A stretch of DNA of 64,000 nt from an uncultured Alphaproteobacteria bacterium (GCA_944390885.1 CALXRP010000001.1:1-64000); one strand, 5' to 3'; shown: positions 23,333 to 32,639, counted from the stretch's first letter. Notes: generated by a model from the letters alone, not told the origin. Made by a program: numbers and translations.

Positions 23333-23830
23333 GTTTTTATAAAGATCAAAATCCATTATTCGGTTTTGGTCTTTTTTTCTTTTTAAACTTTCCGTTCAAA
23401 CTTCGCTAAAGCTTGTTTTCACGGAGGAGAATATACTTCGGCATCTAAATTCGCTTACTCACTTCGTTTCGGCGCTCATTAAGATGTTCCGAAGAGCTTG
23501 CTGACAAAAACAACCGGAGCAGCGGTTGTTTTTGCTTAGCGCTTCCTCAGCTCCACCAGTTTCAAAAAAAGGCCAATTCCAAAAATGAATTGGTCTTTTT
23601 TTCTTTTTAAACTTTCCGTTCAAACTTCGCTAAAGCTTGTTTTCACGGAGGAGAATATACTTCGGCATCTAAATTCGCTTACTCACTTCGTTTCGGCGCT
23701 CATTAAGATGTTCCGAAGAGCTTGCTGACAAAAACAACCGGAGCAGCGGTTGTTTTTGCTTAGCGCTTCCTCAGCTCCACCAGTTTCTATAAAGATCAAA
23801 ATCCATTATCCGGTTTTGGTCTTTTTTTCT
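23319..23830. repeat. Two tandem 224-226-bp units regenerating the tRNA-Ala 3' end
   Basis: CCTCAGCTCCACCA occurs at 23319-23332 (in the tRNA), 23545-23558 and 23769-23782. After each comes a terminator: an AAGATCAAAATCC/GGTTTTGGTCTT type at 23340-23378 and 23790-23828, and between them a copy of the tRNA-Ala(CGC) terminator. The 166-bp bodies (23379-23544, 23603-23768) are identical. Each body holds a large imperfect hairpin (23436-23494 in unit 1) and a perfect 12-bp hairpin CAAAAACAACCG/CGGTTGTTTTTG (23505-23534) a few nt before the tRNA end. The plan resembles the rtT repeats behind E. coli tyrT. Confidence 0.85.
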
Positions 23831-23852
23831 TTTTAACTGTAGAGATTAAAAA

Positions 23853-24821
23853 TCAGAAAATCTTTTTTATTTCTTCAGCGATGATGTCGGCAGGATTATA
23901 ACTTAAAAATTCACCGTCATAATCATATTCATCTTCCAAAGGAAAGGCATAATCATTATAGCAGAGAGATTTTATGAACCGTTCGTGTTTCGGCGTCAAC
24001 CAGCCTTTGCCGCGAAAGACAAGAACCTTTTTGCCCGTGCCGCAGGCTTCACAGCACATACTGACAGAATCGCCTGTAACGATAATATCATCGGCGCAGG
24101 CCAGATAACCGCAATAGGGATTTTCGCCCTTGTCCACGCCCCAGAGATAGGTGTGAGCTGGAATCCCTTTCAGCTCCTGCATAATCTTGTCCTGAGCGGC
24201 TTTGCCGGTGCGGCGAGATGTTGTAATCAAAATCGAACCGCCGTATTTTTGTTTATATTTTTTTATCTGCTGCGCCAGAGCCTCTGCGTTTTCCATACTA
24301 AACGGCGCCGACTTGATTGCTCCCCCGATAATAACGGCTGTCCGGGGCTGCGGCAAAGCGGAAAATTCCTGCTGCCATTTTGTTTTTGCCTCTGCCAGAA
24401 CGTCCGGCGTGATTTTATGAGCGCAGCCGATTACCTTAAGTACATTTTGACCCATTTTTTTACCCCGGTCATGATCCGGAATAAAAACACGGTCAAAATC
24501 ACTCAGCCCCGAACTTCCGGGATGCATCAATTGGACTATCCGAGTTTTTCCTGACGAGCGTTTTTTTATCCAGCGGGCAACCGGTGCCGTCCGACGACTG
24601 GCAGAAATAACAAGGTCGGGGTATGGTGCCGCTAAATTGCCGCGGGACTCTTTTTTTATACCGATTAACGAGGCTCCTTTTAAAAAGTTCGGAAGTTTTG
24701 CCCAGCCGTTATAAACAATTTCTTTTTCTTCCGACGGCCAGCCTAAAACTTTTGCCACGCCACGCGCCTGACTGTTGCTGCCGGCACGATCATCAATCAA
24801 TATCCAAACTTTTTTTTCCAT
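23853..24821 (-). CDS. ELM1/GtrOC1-family protein (DUF1022)
   Basis: A 322-residue protein of the family that includes plant ELM1 (mitochondrial fission) and many alphaproteobacterial members, with a glycosyltransferase-B-like fold. Typical pieces are WILIDDRAGSNSQA at the N-terminus, PDLVISASRRTAPV, RIVQLMHPG, AVIIGGAIKSAPFSMENA, and a C-terminal DDIIVTGDSVSMCCEACGTGKKV, which matches the nucleotide-sugar-site arrangement. It may act in envelope glycan synthesis, which is inferred. It converges on the tRNA repeat region and is followed by the small secreted genes on the other strand. Confidence 0.85.
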   Translation of the reverse strand: MEKKVWILIDDRAGSNSQARGVAKVLGWPSEEKEIVYNGWAKLPNFLKGASLIGIKKESRGNLAAPYPDLVISASRRTAPVARWIKKRSSGKTRIVQLMHPGSSGLSDFDRVFIPDHDRGKKMGQNVLKVIGCAHKITPDVLAEAKTKWQQEFSALPQPRTAVIIGGAIKSAPFSMENAEALAQQIKKYKQKYGGSILITTSRRTGKAAQDKIMQELKGIPAHTYLWGVDKGENPYCGYLACADDIIVTGDSVSMCCEACGTGKKVLVFRGKGWLTPKHERFIKSLCYNDYAFPLEDEYDYDGEFLSYNPADIIAEEIKKIF

Positions 24822-24899
24822 AATTCTACATTACCTCTGGCAAAAATGAAATTACCCGCATATTATATTATAAAACGTAACAAGACAAGGGGAAGAAAA

Positions 24900-25250
24900 A
24901 TGAAAGTGAATTTTATTGCCGCTTTGTTTATTTTTATGCTGGCCGCCGCAATGCCGGCACAAGCACAAAACACCAATTCCAGATTTGTTCGCACGGCCGG
25001 CACGGCTGCTTACAGTTCTCAGAAAGATGCCATGTATCTGGCAACGTTAAAGGCTGTGGTTAATTATAAAATTGATGACGAAGAAACATTTGACGATATG
25101 CAGAGCCTGCGTCAAAATGAGCGGTTTGTCCGGCAGTTGCAAGGAATGCTGAACAAATTGTCAAACTCTAAAACCAAAGACAGCAAAAATAAAAGAGTGC
25201 AGAAGATTTTGGAACAAGCCGGGAAAGATATTTATAATATTTTAAAATAA
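24900..25250 (+). CDS. Small secreted helical protein
   Basis: A 116-residue product with a signal peptide (about 1-22, ending MPAQAQ). The mature part is all-helical and basic at the end, without cysteines. AAGGGGAAG before ATG 24900 decides the start over an open frame beginning at 24846. Unknown function. Confidence 0.65.
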   Translation: MKVNFIAALFIFMLAAAMPAQAQNTNSRFVRTAGTAAYSSQKDAMYLATLKAVVNYKIDDEETFDDMQSLRQNERFVRQLQGMLNKLSNSKTKDSKNKRVQKILEQAGKDIYNILK

Positions 25251-25360
25251 ACCAGCAAAAACAATTTGTTTTCTTTGAGAGCCTTTTCGGTATTAAACTT
25301 TGGTTAAGAGAAATTTGCTATTCTGAAAATATCCGGATTTATAGATTATGGAGAAAACCC

Positions 25361-25513
25361 GTGAACAGCCTGAAAACTTTTGAAAAGCAGATTGCCGCTT
25401 TGAAGAAAAAAGTAATTTCCCTTAAAGGGGAATCGGTTTTTGCAACAGAAGAAAAAGATACGTTGATGATGCAAGTCATCACTTTGCAAAAAGGGACAAA
25501 GCATGAAAATTAA
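25361..25513 (+). CDS. Small coiled-coil ORF overlapping the next gene
   Basis: A 50-codon frame starting at GTG 25361 with TGGAG upstream. It encodes a Lys/Leu-rich helix (LKTFEKQIAALKKKV) and ends 11 nt inside the following lipoprotein gene, which suggests translational coupling. Short length and a GTG start make it uncertain. Confidence 0.4.
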   Translation: MNSLKTFEKQIAALKKKVISLKGESVFATEEKDTLMMQVITLQKGTKHEN

Positions 25514-25820
25514 TATCTTTTCTGTTTTAGGGATTGTGTTTTTTTGTTTGGGACTTGCCGCCTGTCAGATACCGGATGAAAACATTCAGCCGGCCAGTGA
25601 AGCGGAATTTCTGAATTTTGCCAGTTTTGAAAAGAAGGTCAAGATTATGGATCGCAGCGAAAATTCCATTACTTTTGAATATTCTGACGTTAGAATCGAT
25701 CAGGTTTCAGTATTGGCTGAACAATACTGCCAGATGACTGCCGGACAAAATGCCTTTTTGGACAAGGTGATCCTTTATAAAAATAATGCCCGGCGGGCGA
25801 AATTTTATTGCTATAAATAA
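25503..25820 (+). CDS. Small lipoprotein of unknown function
   Basis: A 105-residue product with a lipoprotein signal (LGLAAC lipobox, Cys at about 20), then a small soluble domain with two further cysteines (YCQMTAG and KFYCYK) that could form a disulphide. Position after a possible coupled ORF and before a DnaJ-type gene gives no functional clue. Confidence 0.7.
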   Translation: MKINIFSVLGIVFFCLGLAACQIPDENIQPASEAEFLNFASFEKKVKIMDRSENSITFEYSDVRIDQVSVLAEQYCQMTAGQNAFLDKVILYKNNARRAKFYCYK

Positions 25821-25821
25821 A

Positions 25822-25850
25822 CTTGCAATGAATTGGCCTGCTTCCTATAT
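25822..25850 (+). promoter_or_regulatory. Candidate RpoH-type promoter of the second DnaJ gene
   Basis: CTTG (25822-25825), an 18-nt spacer and CCTATAT (25844-25850), 37 nt before the ATG. It is the same architecture as the dnaK promoter. The overlapping TTGCAA/TATATT could also serve sigma-70. Confidence 0.6.
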
Positions 25851-25886
25851 TAATTTATAAAAGGAAAAAAAGGCAGGTTGAGATTT

Positions 25887-26807
25887 ATGAAAGACTTATA
25901 TCAGATTTTGGGCGTTGCCAAAACAGCATCGGATTCCGAAATAAAATCGGCATTCCGCAAGCTGGCGCGCAAATATCATCCCGATTTGAACAAAGACAAC
26001 AAAGAGGCAGCAGAAAAGTTTAAAGAAGTCAATGCTGCATATGAAATTCTCGGCGATAAAGAAAAACGTAAAAAATATGACAACAATGAAATTGATGATG
26101 AGGGTAAGCCGACCGGTTTTGGTGCCGGCAGTTACGGAGCTTATTCCGGCGGAGCGGGGAATCCGTTTGGCGGAGGTTTTGCCGGCGGGACCGGAAACTT
26201 TGACTTTTCATCAATTTTCGGTGAAGATATTTTCTCACAATTTACCGGCGGAAACGGCGGTTTTCAGGGGTTCTCACAAGCATCGCGGCGACCGCGCAAA
26301 GGAGAAGATATTTCTTATACCATGCGGATTGACTTTTTGTCTGCCGCTCTCGGGGCTGAAAAATCTGTTTCTTTGCAAGGTAAAAACATTAATGTCAAAA
26401 TTCCGGCCGGAACAACCGACGGCCAGACGTTGCGCCTGAAAGGGCTCGGTATGGCCAGTCCAAACGGCGGGCCGAACGGCGATGTACTGATTACGCTGAA
26501 TGTCAGTAAACATCCGTATTTTGAGGCTGACGGGTTGAATGTGCTGCTGGAAGTTCCTATCAGCATTAAGGAAGCGGTCTTGGGCGGAAAAATTACCGTA
26601 CCGACCATTTCCGGCAAAGTTGCCGTTACCATTCCGCCTTATTCTTCCAGCGGAGAAAAACTGCGCTTGAAGGGTAAAGGAATCAAAGGAAGGAACGGAC
26701 AAGGCGACGAGATTGTTACGCTGCGCATTGTTGTTCCGCAGACACCAAATCCGGCTTTGGAAAAAGCTTTGGCCGATTTGCCGGAGAGCGTGGTCAGAAC
26801 ATTTTGA
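25887..26807 (+). CDS. DnaJ-type co-chaperone without zinc domain (CbpA-like)
   Basis: A 306-residue J-domain protein: HPD at 31-33, a long Gly/Phe-rich linker (about 70-140), then the two C-terminal beta-sandwich domains ([23 protein letters not shown]-type strands, [18 protein letters not shown]). The four zinc repeats of true DnaJ are absent, as in CbpA and curved-DNA-binding relatives. It probably helps DnaK under stress. ATG at 25887 has AGG 9 nt before; an upstream TTG at 25878 is less likely. A heat-shock-type promoter precedes it. Confidence 0.88.
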   Translation: MKDLYQILGVAKTASDSEIKSAFRKLARKYHPDLNKDNKEAAEKFKEVNAAYEILGDKEKRKKYDNNEIDDEGKPTGFGAGSYGAYSGGAGNPFGGGFAGGTGNFDFSSIFGEDIFSQFTGGNGGFQGFSQASRRPRKGEDISYTMRIDFLSAALGAEKSVSLQGKNINVKIPAGTTDGQTLRLKGLGMASPNGGPNGDVLITLNVSKHPYFEADGLNVLLEVPISIKEAVLGGKITVPTISGKVAVTIPPYSSSGEKLRLKGKGIKGRNGQGDEIVTLRIVVPQTPNPALEKALADLPESVVRTF

Positions 26808-26809
26808 AA

Positions 26810-26838
26810 AAAGGGAGGTTTTGAAGCCTCCCTTTCGT
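26810..26838. terminator. Bidirectional terminator
   Basis: AAAGGGAGG (26810-26818) pairs with CCTCCCTTT (26827-26835) between the convergent DnaJ-type and gpt genes. Confidence 0.75.
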
Positions 26839-27272
26839 TATTCCACATCCCACGGAAAAACAATCCATTTATCCGGTAGTTCCCGGGCAAAGATATCAAC
26901 CTCTTCTTTGCCTTTTTCTTTGGCGTAAACCGTTACATATTTTCCCTGAGGAAACTGGCGGCGCATAACCCTGAAAGTTTGTCCGCTGTCTGCCAAATCA
27001 TCTATGATCAATGTTTTATCATCAACTTTACCAACATGTTCCGGACAATCGACTTCATCAAGTTTTAAATGAGCCGAGCCGACATAAGTTGCAATATTGA
27101 TTACTGAAGAATTGCGGATGTTTAATTCATAAGCAATGATTCCGGCCGGGATCAGGCCACCGCGGCTGATGGCTACCAGTTTGTCATATTCTCCGCTTTG
27201 TTTGATTTTGGCACATAAATTTTTTACATCTTGGTGAAATTCTTCCCAATTGAGATAGATTTTATCAGTCAT
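26838..27272 (-). CDS. gpt: Xanthine/guanine phosphoribosyltransferase
   Basis: A 144-residue type I phosphoribosyltransferase for purine salvage. The PRPP-binding motif LIIDDLADSGQTF is intact, ISRGGLIPAG is the pyrophosphate loop, and the C-terminal IVFPWDVE resembles the xanthine/guanine branch. Other short purine phosphoribosyltransferases cannot be fully excluded. It is 11 nt downstream of the thioredoxin-like gene on the same strand. Confidence 0.85.
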   Translation of the reverse strand: MTDKIYLNWEEFHQDVKNLCAKIKQSGEYDKLVAISRGGLIPAGIIAYELNIRNSSVINIATYVGSAHLKLDEVDCPEHVGKVDDKTLIIDDLADSGQTFRVMRRQFPQGKYVTVYAKEKGKEEVDIFARELPDKWIVFPWDVE

Positions 27273-27283
27273 TTATTCTTCTT

Positions 27284-27817
27284 TCAGTTATTTTCTGCTT
27301 TGAGTTTGTAAATATATTCAATCACCCGCGGATCATCCCATTCGGCAGAACCGCGGATCCGGCCGATTTCCTGGCCTTTTTTATTAAACAACACCGTATG
27401 AGGGGAAGTAAAAATACCAAATGCGGCGGCTAATTTTCCATCTTTGTCCGTATAAAAAGGGAGATCCGGCGCGTCATATTCTTTTAAAAAACGACGTTGT
27501 TCATCAATGCTTTTCCATTCACGGGATGGTGAAAGCATCAGAAGAGTGATGCCGTTGTCTTTGGTCTGGTTATAAAATTTGTTTAAGCCTTCCAATTCAT
27601 TTATGCAAGGGCTGCAATCACGCGACCAGGTCATCAGCAAAACAAAACTGCCTTTGAAATCATCCAAAACAACAGCCTGTCCGTCCGACGCATAAAAAGG
27701 GATCTGCGGTGCTTCCCGCGGCTGCTCATAAATATTTACATTTCTGTCTTTTTTAGCCAGCGCGGAAAAAACAAGACATAAACTGAACAGAAAACCAAGA
27801 GCTGCTCTTTTTATCAT
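27284..27817 (-). CDS. TlpA/ResA-like periplasmic thioredoxin
   Basis: A 177-residue protein with an N-terminal signal or anchor (about 1-21) and a thioredoxin fold. The active site is CSPC in WSRDCSPCINEL, and the cis-proline region is TSPHTVLFNKKG. Family members reduce cytochrome c apoproteins or other periplasmic targets. Together with gpt it forms a minus-strand pair. Confidence 0.85.
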   Translation of the reverse strand: MIKRAALGFLFSLCLVFSALAKKDRNVNIYEQPREAPQIPFYASDGQAVVLDDFKGSFVLLMTWSRDCSPCINELEGLNKFYNQTKDNGITLLMLSPSREWKSIDEQRRFLKEYDAPDLPFYTDKDGKLAAAFGIFTSPHTVLFNKKGQEIGRIRGSAEWDDPRVIEYIYKLKAENN

Positions 27818-27910
27818 CGCTTAATAACTTAATTTTTACATTTAACCTTTACTTTGTTTGTAGTATATAATTATTCTCAATTTAAGTAAACAAGCAAAAG
27901 GTTTATAGCC

Positions 27911-28042
27911 ATGAAAAATATATGTCGGTTTACGGTTTTGGCGACTTTGGTTGCCGTTCTGGCACTGAGCGCCTGTGGAAAGATGGCGGCGCCTTCTCCG
28001 GTTGAAGGCAGCGGATATCCTCACACCTATCCGAAAAGATAG
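27911..28042 (+). CDS. LptM-like small lipoprotein
   Basis: A 43-residue lipoprotein precursor: LALSAC lipobox, then a short tail with YPHTYPKR. It resembles the tiny proline-rich lipoproteins often found before lysA in alphaproteobacteria and is related to LptM, which helps mature LptD. Here lysA is not adjacent. The start at 27911 is the only ATG. Confidence 0.65.
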   Translation: MKNICRFTVLATLVAVLALSACGKMAAPSPVEGSGYPHTYPKR

Positions 28043-28070
28043 GCTTGGTTTTTATTAGGAGCTTTTAATA

Positions 28071-28757
28071 ATGATTGCCGAAGATGATTTTACTGAAGAT
28101 ATGATTCCTTATGTGGAATTTGCCGACAATGCCAATGAAAGAACGCCGTGCGTTTTGGTGCTGGATTGTTCCGGTTCAATGCGCGGTGAACCGATTAAGC
28201 AGCTGAATGCCGGTTTAAAAGCTCTGGAGCGGGAGTTAAAAGATGATATTGATGCCAGTTCCCGTGTGCAACTGCTGATTATCAAAGCTTTTGGCAAAGA
28301 TGAGGCCGTTATTTCTTCCGACTGGACGGACGCGATGAATTTCGAAGCCCCGACAATGGAAGCCGGAGGGCTTACTCCGCTTGGCAAAGCCATGGATCTG
28401 GCCTTGCAAAAAATTGAGGAGCAGAAGTGTTTGTATGACAGTTGCGGTATTACATCCAAGCGGCCGTGGATTTTTTTGATCAGTGACGGAGAACCGACGG
28501 ATTATGACTGGGAACAAGCCGCCGAACGTTGCCGTTATGCCCAACAAAACAAAAAAGTGGTTATTCATGCCGTCGGAACCCAGGAAGCGAATCTGGAAAA
28601 GCTGGCAAAATTTTCGATTAATCCGCCAAAACGGCTGACCGGGCTCAAATTTACCGAATTTTTCCTTTGGCTCAGCCGAAGCGTTTCTTGCATATCAAAA
28701 GCAGCTCCCAATATTCCCGATCAGCTTGAGGACACCGGCGACTGGGATGAAGAATAG
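28071..28757 (+). CDS. TerY-like VWA-domain protein
   Basis: A 228-residue cytosolic protein made of one von Willebrand A domain. The metal-dependent adhesion site is complete: Asp32-Cys-Ser34-Gly-Ser36, a Thr in GGLTPLGKA, and SDGEPTD. TerY proteins bind partners in tellurite/stress-linked complexes. The next two genes are a PP2C phosphatase and a protein kinase, which is the arrangement called the TerY-P triad. The gene overlaps the phosphatase by 11 nt. Confidence 0.85.
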   Translation: MIAEDDFTEDMIPYVEFADNANERTPCVLVLDCSGSMRGEPIKQLNAGLKALERELKDDIDASSRVQLLIIKAFGKDEAVISSDWTDAMNFEAPTMEAGGLTPLGKAMDLALQKIEEQKCLYDSCGITSKRPWIFLISDGEPTDYDWEQAAERCRYAQQNKKVVIHAVGTQEANLEKLAKFSINPPKRLTGLKFTEFFLWLSRSVSCISKAAPNIPDQLEDTGDWDEE

Positions 28758-29490
28758 AAGAATCAAAGTTGTGGCCGCCAGTGTAAAAGGCCCGATGCAT
28801 CACCACAAAAATCTGCCTTGTCAGGATTTTTTCAAATTCTGCCGCAAAGGACGGAATTTTGTGGCTGTTGTTTCTGACGGTGCGGGTTCTGCAAAATACG
28901 GAAAAATCGGCGCCAAAACGGTTTGCGAAACATTGATCGACCATCTTAAAAATGCACCGGCCGGTTCTTTCAGAGAAACAGTAAAAAAAGCAATAGAAAT
29001 AGCCCGCGGTAAAGTTTGCCGCCACAGGCTCAACCAAAGCAAAAGTCTTGAACATATCAATGATTTTGCCGCAACGGTTGTCGGCGTTGTGCATGACGGC
29101 GAAAAAGGCAGCTTTTTTCATATCGGGGATGGTGCGGCTCTGGCTTTTAAAACCGGCGAGCCGTCCAGTTTTGTGGCCTCACCTCCGGAAAACGGCACTT
29201 TTTCCTGCGAAACGTTTTTCTTTACACAAAATAATTGGGCTGCAAATTTGCGCTTTACCGAATTTTCCGGTCTGGATACAATTTTTTTAATGAGCGACGG
29301 ACTGACCAATTTTGCTTTTTCTAAGGACTTTGACCGGATTGAAAACGGATTTATTTTGCCGATACATGATTTTCTACTGGCAGAAAAACCCGAAAAGAAG
29401 GCCAGCAGGGCTCTGGCTAATACCTTAAACAATGCTCAGGCGCGCAAGCTTAATCAAGATGATAAAACCTTGCTTTGGGCAAAATTGTGA
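28747..29490 (+). CDS. PP2C-type protein phosphatase of the TerY-P triad
   Basis: A 247-residue Mn/Mg-dependent Ser/Thr phosphatase. Metal-binding residues are visible in VVSDGAGSA, HIGDGAALAF and MSDGLTNF. The N-terminal KVVAASVKGPMHHHKNLPCQD is typical for this branch (SxxGxxHxxxNxPCQDxF). The ATG at 28747 lies inside the VWA gene end; an earlier in-frame ATG at 28726 would add seven residues. It presumably reverses phosphorylation by the next gene's kinase. Confidence 0.85.
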   Translation: MKNRRIKVVAASVKGPMHHHKNLPCQDFFKFCRKGRNFVAVVSDGAGSAKYGKIGAKTVCETLIDHLKNAPAGSFRETVKKAIEIARGKVCRHRLNQSKSLEHINDFAATVVGVVHDGEKGSFFHIGDGAALAFKTGEPSSFVASPPENGTFSCETFFFTQNNWAANLRFTEFSGLDTIFLMSDGLTNFAFSKDFDRIENGFILPIHDFLLAEKPEKKASRALANTLNNAQARKLNQDDKTLLWAKL

Positions 29491-29498
29491 GGAAGCGG

Positions 29499-30959
29499 AT
29501 GGAAAATACCGAAGAAAAAAAAGAATATAACGCAATTTACGCTGACGGTTATTTTGAACGAATCCGACTTAAGGAAATGATTAACCGCGGCGGCGCAGCC
29601 GGAAAAATCTTTAGCATTGAAGATAAGCCCCAGACCGTGGCTAAAATTTTTCATAAAAAACAAAAAAGCGATACTAACCGGCAAAAACTGATTGCAATGC
29701 TGCAAAATAATCCGAATATCAAACCGGTGGAAAAAAACGGAATCGAATATGTACAGCTTGCCTGGCCGGAAGCAATTTTAGAAGACGAGAACGGATTTTG
29801 CGTCGGTTATCTGATGCCCCTTATCAATATGAGCGAGGCTGTTTCTCTTGACCATCTGATGCAAAAGGCTATCCGGCGGAAGCTTCATCTTTCCGAAAAA
29901 TATGCTTATCGGATTTTTGCCGCTTATAACGTGGCTTCTATGGTTAATTCTTTGCATAAATGCGGACATTATATTGTTGATCTTAAACCTTCCAATGTTT
30001 CGGTTTATAAAGACACAATGATGGTAGCAATGGTCGATTGCGACGGTTTTTCCATCAAAGGCGAAAAAAACCGTTATCCGGCCGAATTTGTCAGCGAGGA
30101 ATATATTTATCCGGAAGGAATGGAACTTTCTTGCGAAGAAATGGGAGAAGAACAAGACAAGTTTGCTCTGGCTGTCATTATTTTTAAATTATTGAACAAC
30201 GGCATCCATCCTTATTCCGGGATTCCGAAGAAAAATGACGGCGAAACGATGACTATTCAGAACCGAATTGAAAATTATCATTACGCTTACGGTTTGTGGC
30301 CGGATAGTTATCAGCAGCCTCATCCTTACAGTATTCACGAATATTTTGACAAGAAAACGCTTGAGCTTTTTGAGCGCGCTTTCGCTAAAGGCGGAAAACG
30401 TCCTAGTGCTTATGAATGGCAGGAGCATCTTTGGAAGCTGATGCATAATCTAAAAAACTGCAAAAAAGACCATAACCATGTTTATTTTACCTCAAAAGGC
30501 TGCGGTTTATGTATGGTTGAAGAAAAATTTTCCGTCGACATGAATGACATAAAAAAACAAAAAGAAACACCTCAGACTGTTCGGGGAATGGCCATATCAG
30601 AGCTCTCTGTCGAAAAATTGAAGCAAAACAAGGCCGAAAAACACGTGGAAGATGAAAAAATTAAGCGTATAACTTGGGCCGGTATTGCCGTTTATATGCT
30701 GTTTTTTACCTTTCTTTCGCAAATTTTGAAACCTATCGCCGAAATTGTTACAAATCTGGGGTTGGGTATACAAGCTATTGTAACAACTTTTGTTATGATG
30801 GGAATCAATACTTTTTTTCGCCGTTACAATGATAAATTTCCGCTTTTGAAAAACCGAGCCCTGACACAAATGTTGCAGGCATATGCCCTGCTTTGCATTG
30901 TTATTGCTCTGGTTTCCGTCAATAATCTTCCTCCCGGGCTTTTGGAACTGGCTCCCTAA
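29499..30959 (+). CDS. Ser/Thr kinase with zinc ribbon and membrane helices (TerY-P triad)
   Basis: A 486-residue protein. The kinase domain (about 15-325) has a glycine loop RGGAAGKIF, Lys in VAKIF, a catalytic loop VDLKPSN in place of HRDLKxxN, and DCDGF for DFG. A short zinc-ribbon-like stretch follows (CKKDHNHVYF...CGLC), as in the YegI/TerY-linked kinases. Three membrane helices end the protein (about 385-405, 410-435, 460-480). ATG at 29499 has AGGAAG upstream. The catalytic His-to-Val change is tolerated in several active kinases. Confidence 0.8.
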   Translation: MENTEEKKEYNAIYADGYFERIRLKEMINRGGAAGKIFSIEDKPQTVAKIFHKKQKSDTNRQKLIAMLQNNPNIKPVEKNGIEYVQLAWPEAILEDENGFCVGYLMPLINMSEAVSLDHLMQKAIRRKLHLSEKYAYRIFAAYNVASMVNSLHKCGHYIVDLKPSNVSVYKDTMMVAMVDCDGFSIKGEKNRYPAEFVSEEYIYPEGMELSCEEMGEEQDKFALAVIIFKLLNNGIHPYSGIPKKNDGETMTIQNRIENYHYAYGLWPDSYQQPHPYSIHEYFDKKTLELFERAFAKGGKRPSAYEWQEHLWKLMHNLKNCKKDHNHVYFTSKGCGLCMVEEKFSVDMNDIKKQKETPQTVRGMAISELSVEKLKQNKAEKHVEDEKIKRITWAGIAVYMLFFTFLSQILKPIAEIVTNLGLGIQAIVTTFVMMGINTFFRRYNDKFPLLKNRALTQMLQAYALLCIVIALVSVNNLPPGLLELAP

Positions 30960-31077
30960 AAATTTATAGTACAAAGGTTGTATAAAAAAAATCCCGAATT
31001 ATATAATTTTTTACTCAACAAATTGAAATTTTTGTTGTAGAGTATGCGAGTATTAAAATCTAGATAAGGATACGAAT

Positions 31078-32466
31078 TTGATTAAGCTTAACCCTATTAT
31101 GCTTTCGGGCAAAGAGGTTTTACCTTTGATTGAAGGCGGAAAAGGAATTAATGCCAGTGACGGACGCAGCTCCGGCGCTTGGGCGCATGAGAACTGTGTG
31201 GGGACATTTTCCGGCGTCAGCCCTGATTTTTATGACAGCATGGGCAATGTCATTATTGAAAAATTCTTTAAGAAAAAAAGAGCTGAACGCCATGAAGAAA
31301 TGGTGGAATATGCCATTAGAGGCGGTGTGGCTCAAGCACAGGTTGCTCATGAGGTTTCAAACGGAAACGGTCGAATCCATATGAATATGCTTTGGGAACT
31401 GGCTGATTCCGAAAGAATTTTAACCGGTGTTTTAGAACGGGCAAAAGGGCTCGTGCACGGCGTTACCTGCGGTGCCGGACTGCCGTATCGGTTGGGCGAG
31501 CTGGCTTCGCGTTTTGGGGTTTATTACTATCCGATTGTTTCTTCCGCTCGCGCTTTTCAGGTTTTGTGGAAGCGCGCTTATAATCGTTTTGTTGACTATC
31601 TCGGCGGTGTTGTTTATGAAGATCCGTGGTTGGCCGGCGGGCATAACGGCTTATCAAACGCCGAAGACCCGAATAAGCCGGAAAGTCCGTATAACCGCTT
31701 GGTTGAGCTGCGGCGTCTGTTAAATAGTTTTGGCCTGCACGAAACTCCGATTATTTTAGCCGGCGGTGTTTGGTCTTTAAGTGAATGGAAAGACTATATT
31801 GATAATCCGGATATCGGAAAGATTGCCTTCCAATTCGGCACACGTCCGATGATTACCAAAGAAAGCCCTGTTTCGGACGCATGGAAAAGAGTTATGATGC
31901 AGGTTAAGAAGGGAGATGTTATCCTACAGAAATTCAGCCCGACCGGCTTTTTCTCTTCTGCCATTAAAAATACTTTTTTGGAAAAACTGATTGAGCGCAA
32001 AAAGGGCGAGATTGCTTTTTCGGACGAAGCAACGGAAGAATTTTCTCATCCGTTGAATATGACAGCTAACCGTTTGATTTTTATTCGTCCGGAAGATGCT
32101 GAAAAAGCAATGAACCAAATTAATGCCGGTTTGACGGAAATCAAAGAAACTCCTGACAAGACTGTTGTATTTATGACGCCGGAAGATTGGAAACAGATGA
32201 AACTAGACAGAGCCAACTGTGTGGGCTGCCTTTCTCAATGCCAATTTTCAACCTGGTCACAGGCCAAAGGTACAACCGGACGGCTGCCTGATCCGCGTTC
32301 TTACTGTATTCATAAAACCTTGTATGAGGTCGGGCACGGTGGAAGCGTTAAAGACCATTTGTTGTTTGCCGGACATCAGGTGTATCGCTTTGCAACAGAT
32401 CCTTTGTATCGGGACGGAATTCCGTCTGTTAAAGAACTGATTGAAAAAATAAAAAATGGCGAATAG
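31078..32466 (+). CDS. Nitronate monooxygenase-family FMN protein
   Basis: A 462-residue TIM-barrel protein of the 2-nitropropane dioxygenase/NMO family. HGVTCGAGLPYRLGELA, YPIVSSARAFQVLW, an AGGHNGLSNAEDP loop and PIILAGGVWS are the FMN-site elements. It is longer than classical NMO, with a C-terminal cysteine-bearing extension (DRANCVGCLSQCQFS), so the substrate is uncertain. Start is TTG at 31078 with AAGGA upstream; no ATG fits the N-terminus. Single-gene unit with its own terminator. Confidence 0.8.
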   Translation: MIKLNPIMLSGKEVLPLIEGGKGINASDGRSSGAWAHENCVGTFSGVSPDFYDSMGNVIIEKFFKKKRAERHEEMVEYAIRGGVAQAQVAHEVSNGNGRIHMNMLWELADSERILTGVLERAKGLVHGVTCGAGLPYRLGELASRFGVYYYPIVSSARAFQVLWKRAYNRFVDYLGGVVYEDPWLAGGHNGLSNAEDPNKPESPYNRLVELRRLLNSFGLHETPIILAGGVWSLSEWKDYIDNPDIGKIAFQFGTRPMITKESPVSDAWKRVMMQVKKGDVILQKFSPTGFFSSAIKNTFLEKLIERKKGEIAFSDEATEEFSHPLNMTANRLIFIRPEDAEKAMNQINAGLTEIKETPDKTVVFMTPEDWKQMKLDRANCVGCLSQCQFSTWSQAKGTTGRLPDPRSYCIHKTLYEVGHGGSVKDHLLFAGHQVYRFATDPLYRDGIPSVKELIEKIKNGE

Positions 32467-32474
32467 CTCTTAAA

Positions 32475-32500
32475 AAGGGGAAGTTATCTTCCCTTTTTTT
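32475..32500 (+). terminator. Intrinsic terminator after the NMO-family gene
   Basis: GGGGAAG (32477-32483) pairs with CTTCCC (32488-32493), then T7. Confidence 0.8.
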
Positions 32501-32639
32501 ATTTTTATAATTTTCTTGCATTTTGTCTAAACATTCTTTAATATGTAGCCCTATTTAATCGATTATTATGCCTTAAAATTATATTGTTTGTTATTTTTAG
32601 GGCGTTTTTATTTTTTTATTCATTTAATACATAATTGAT

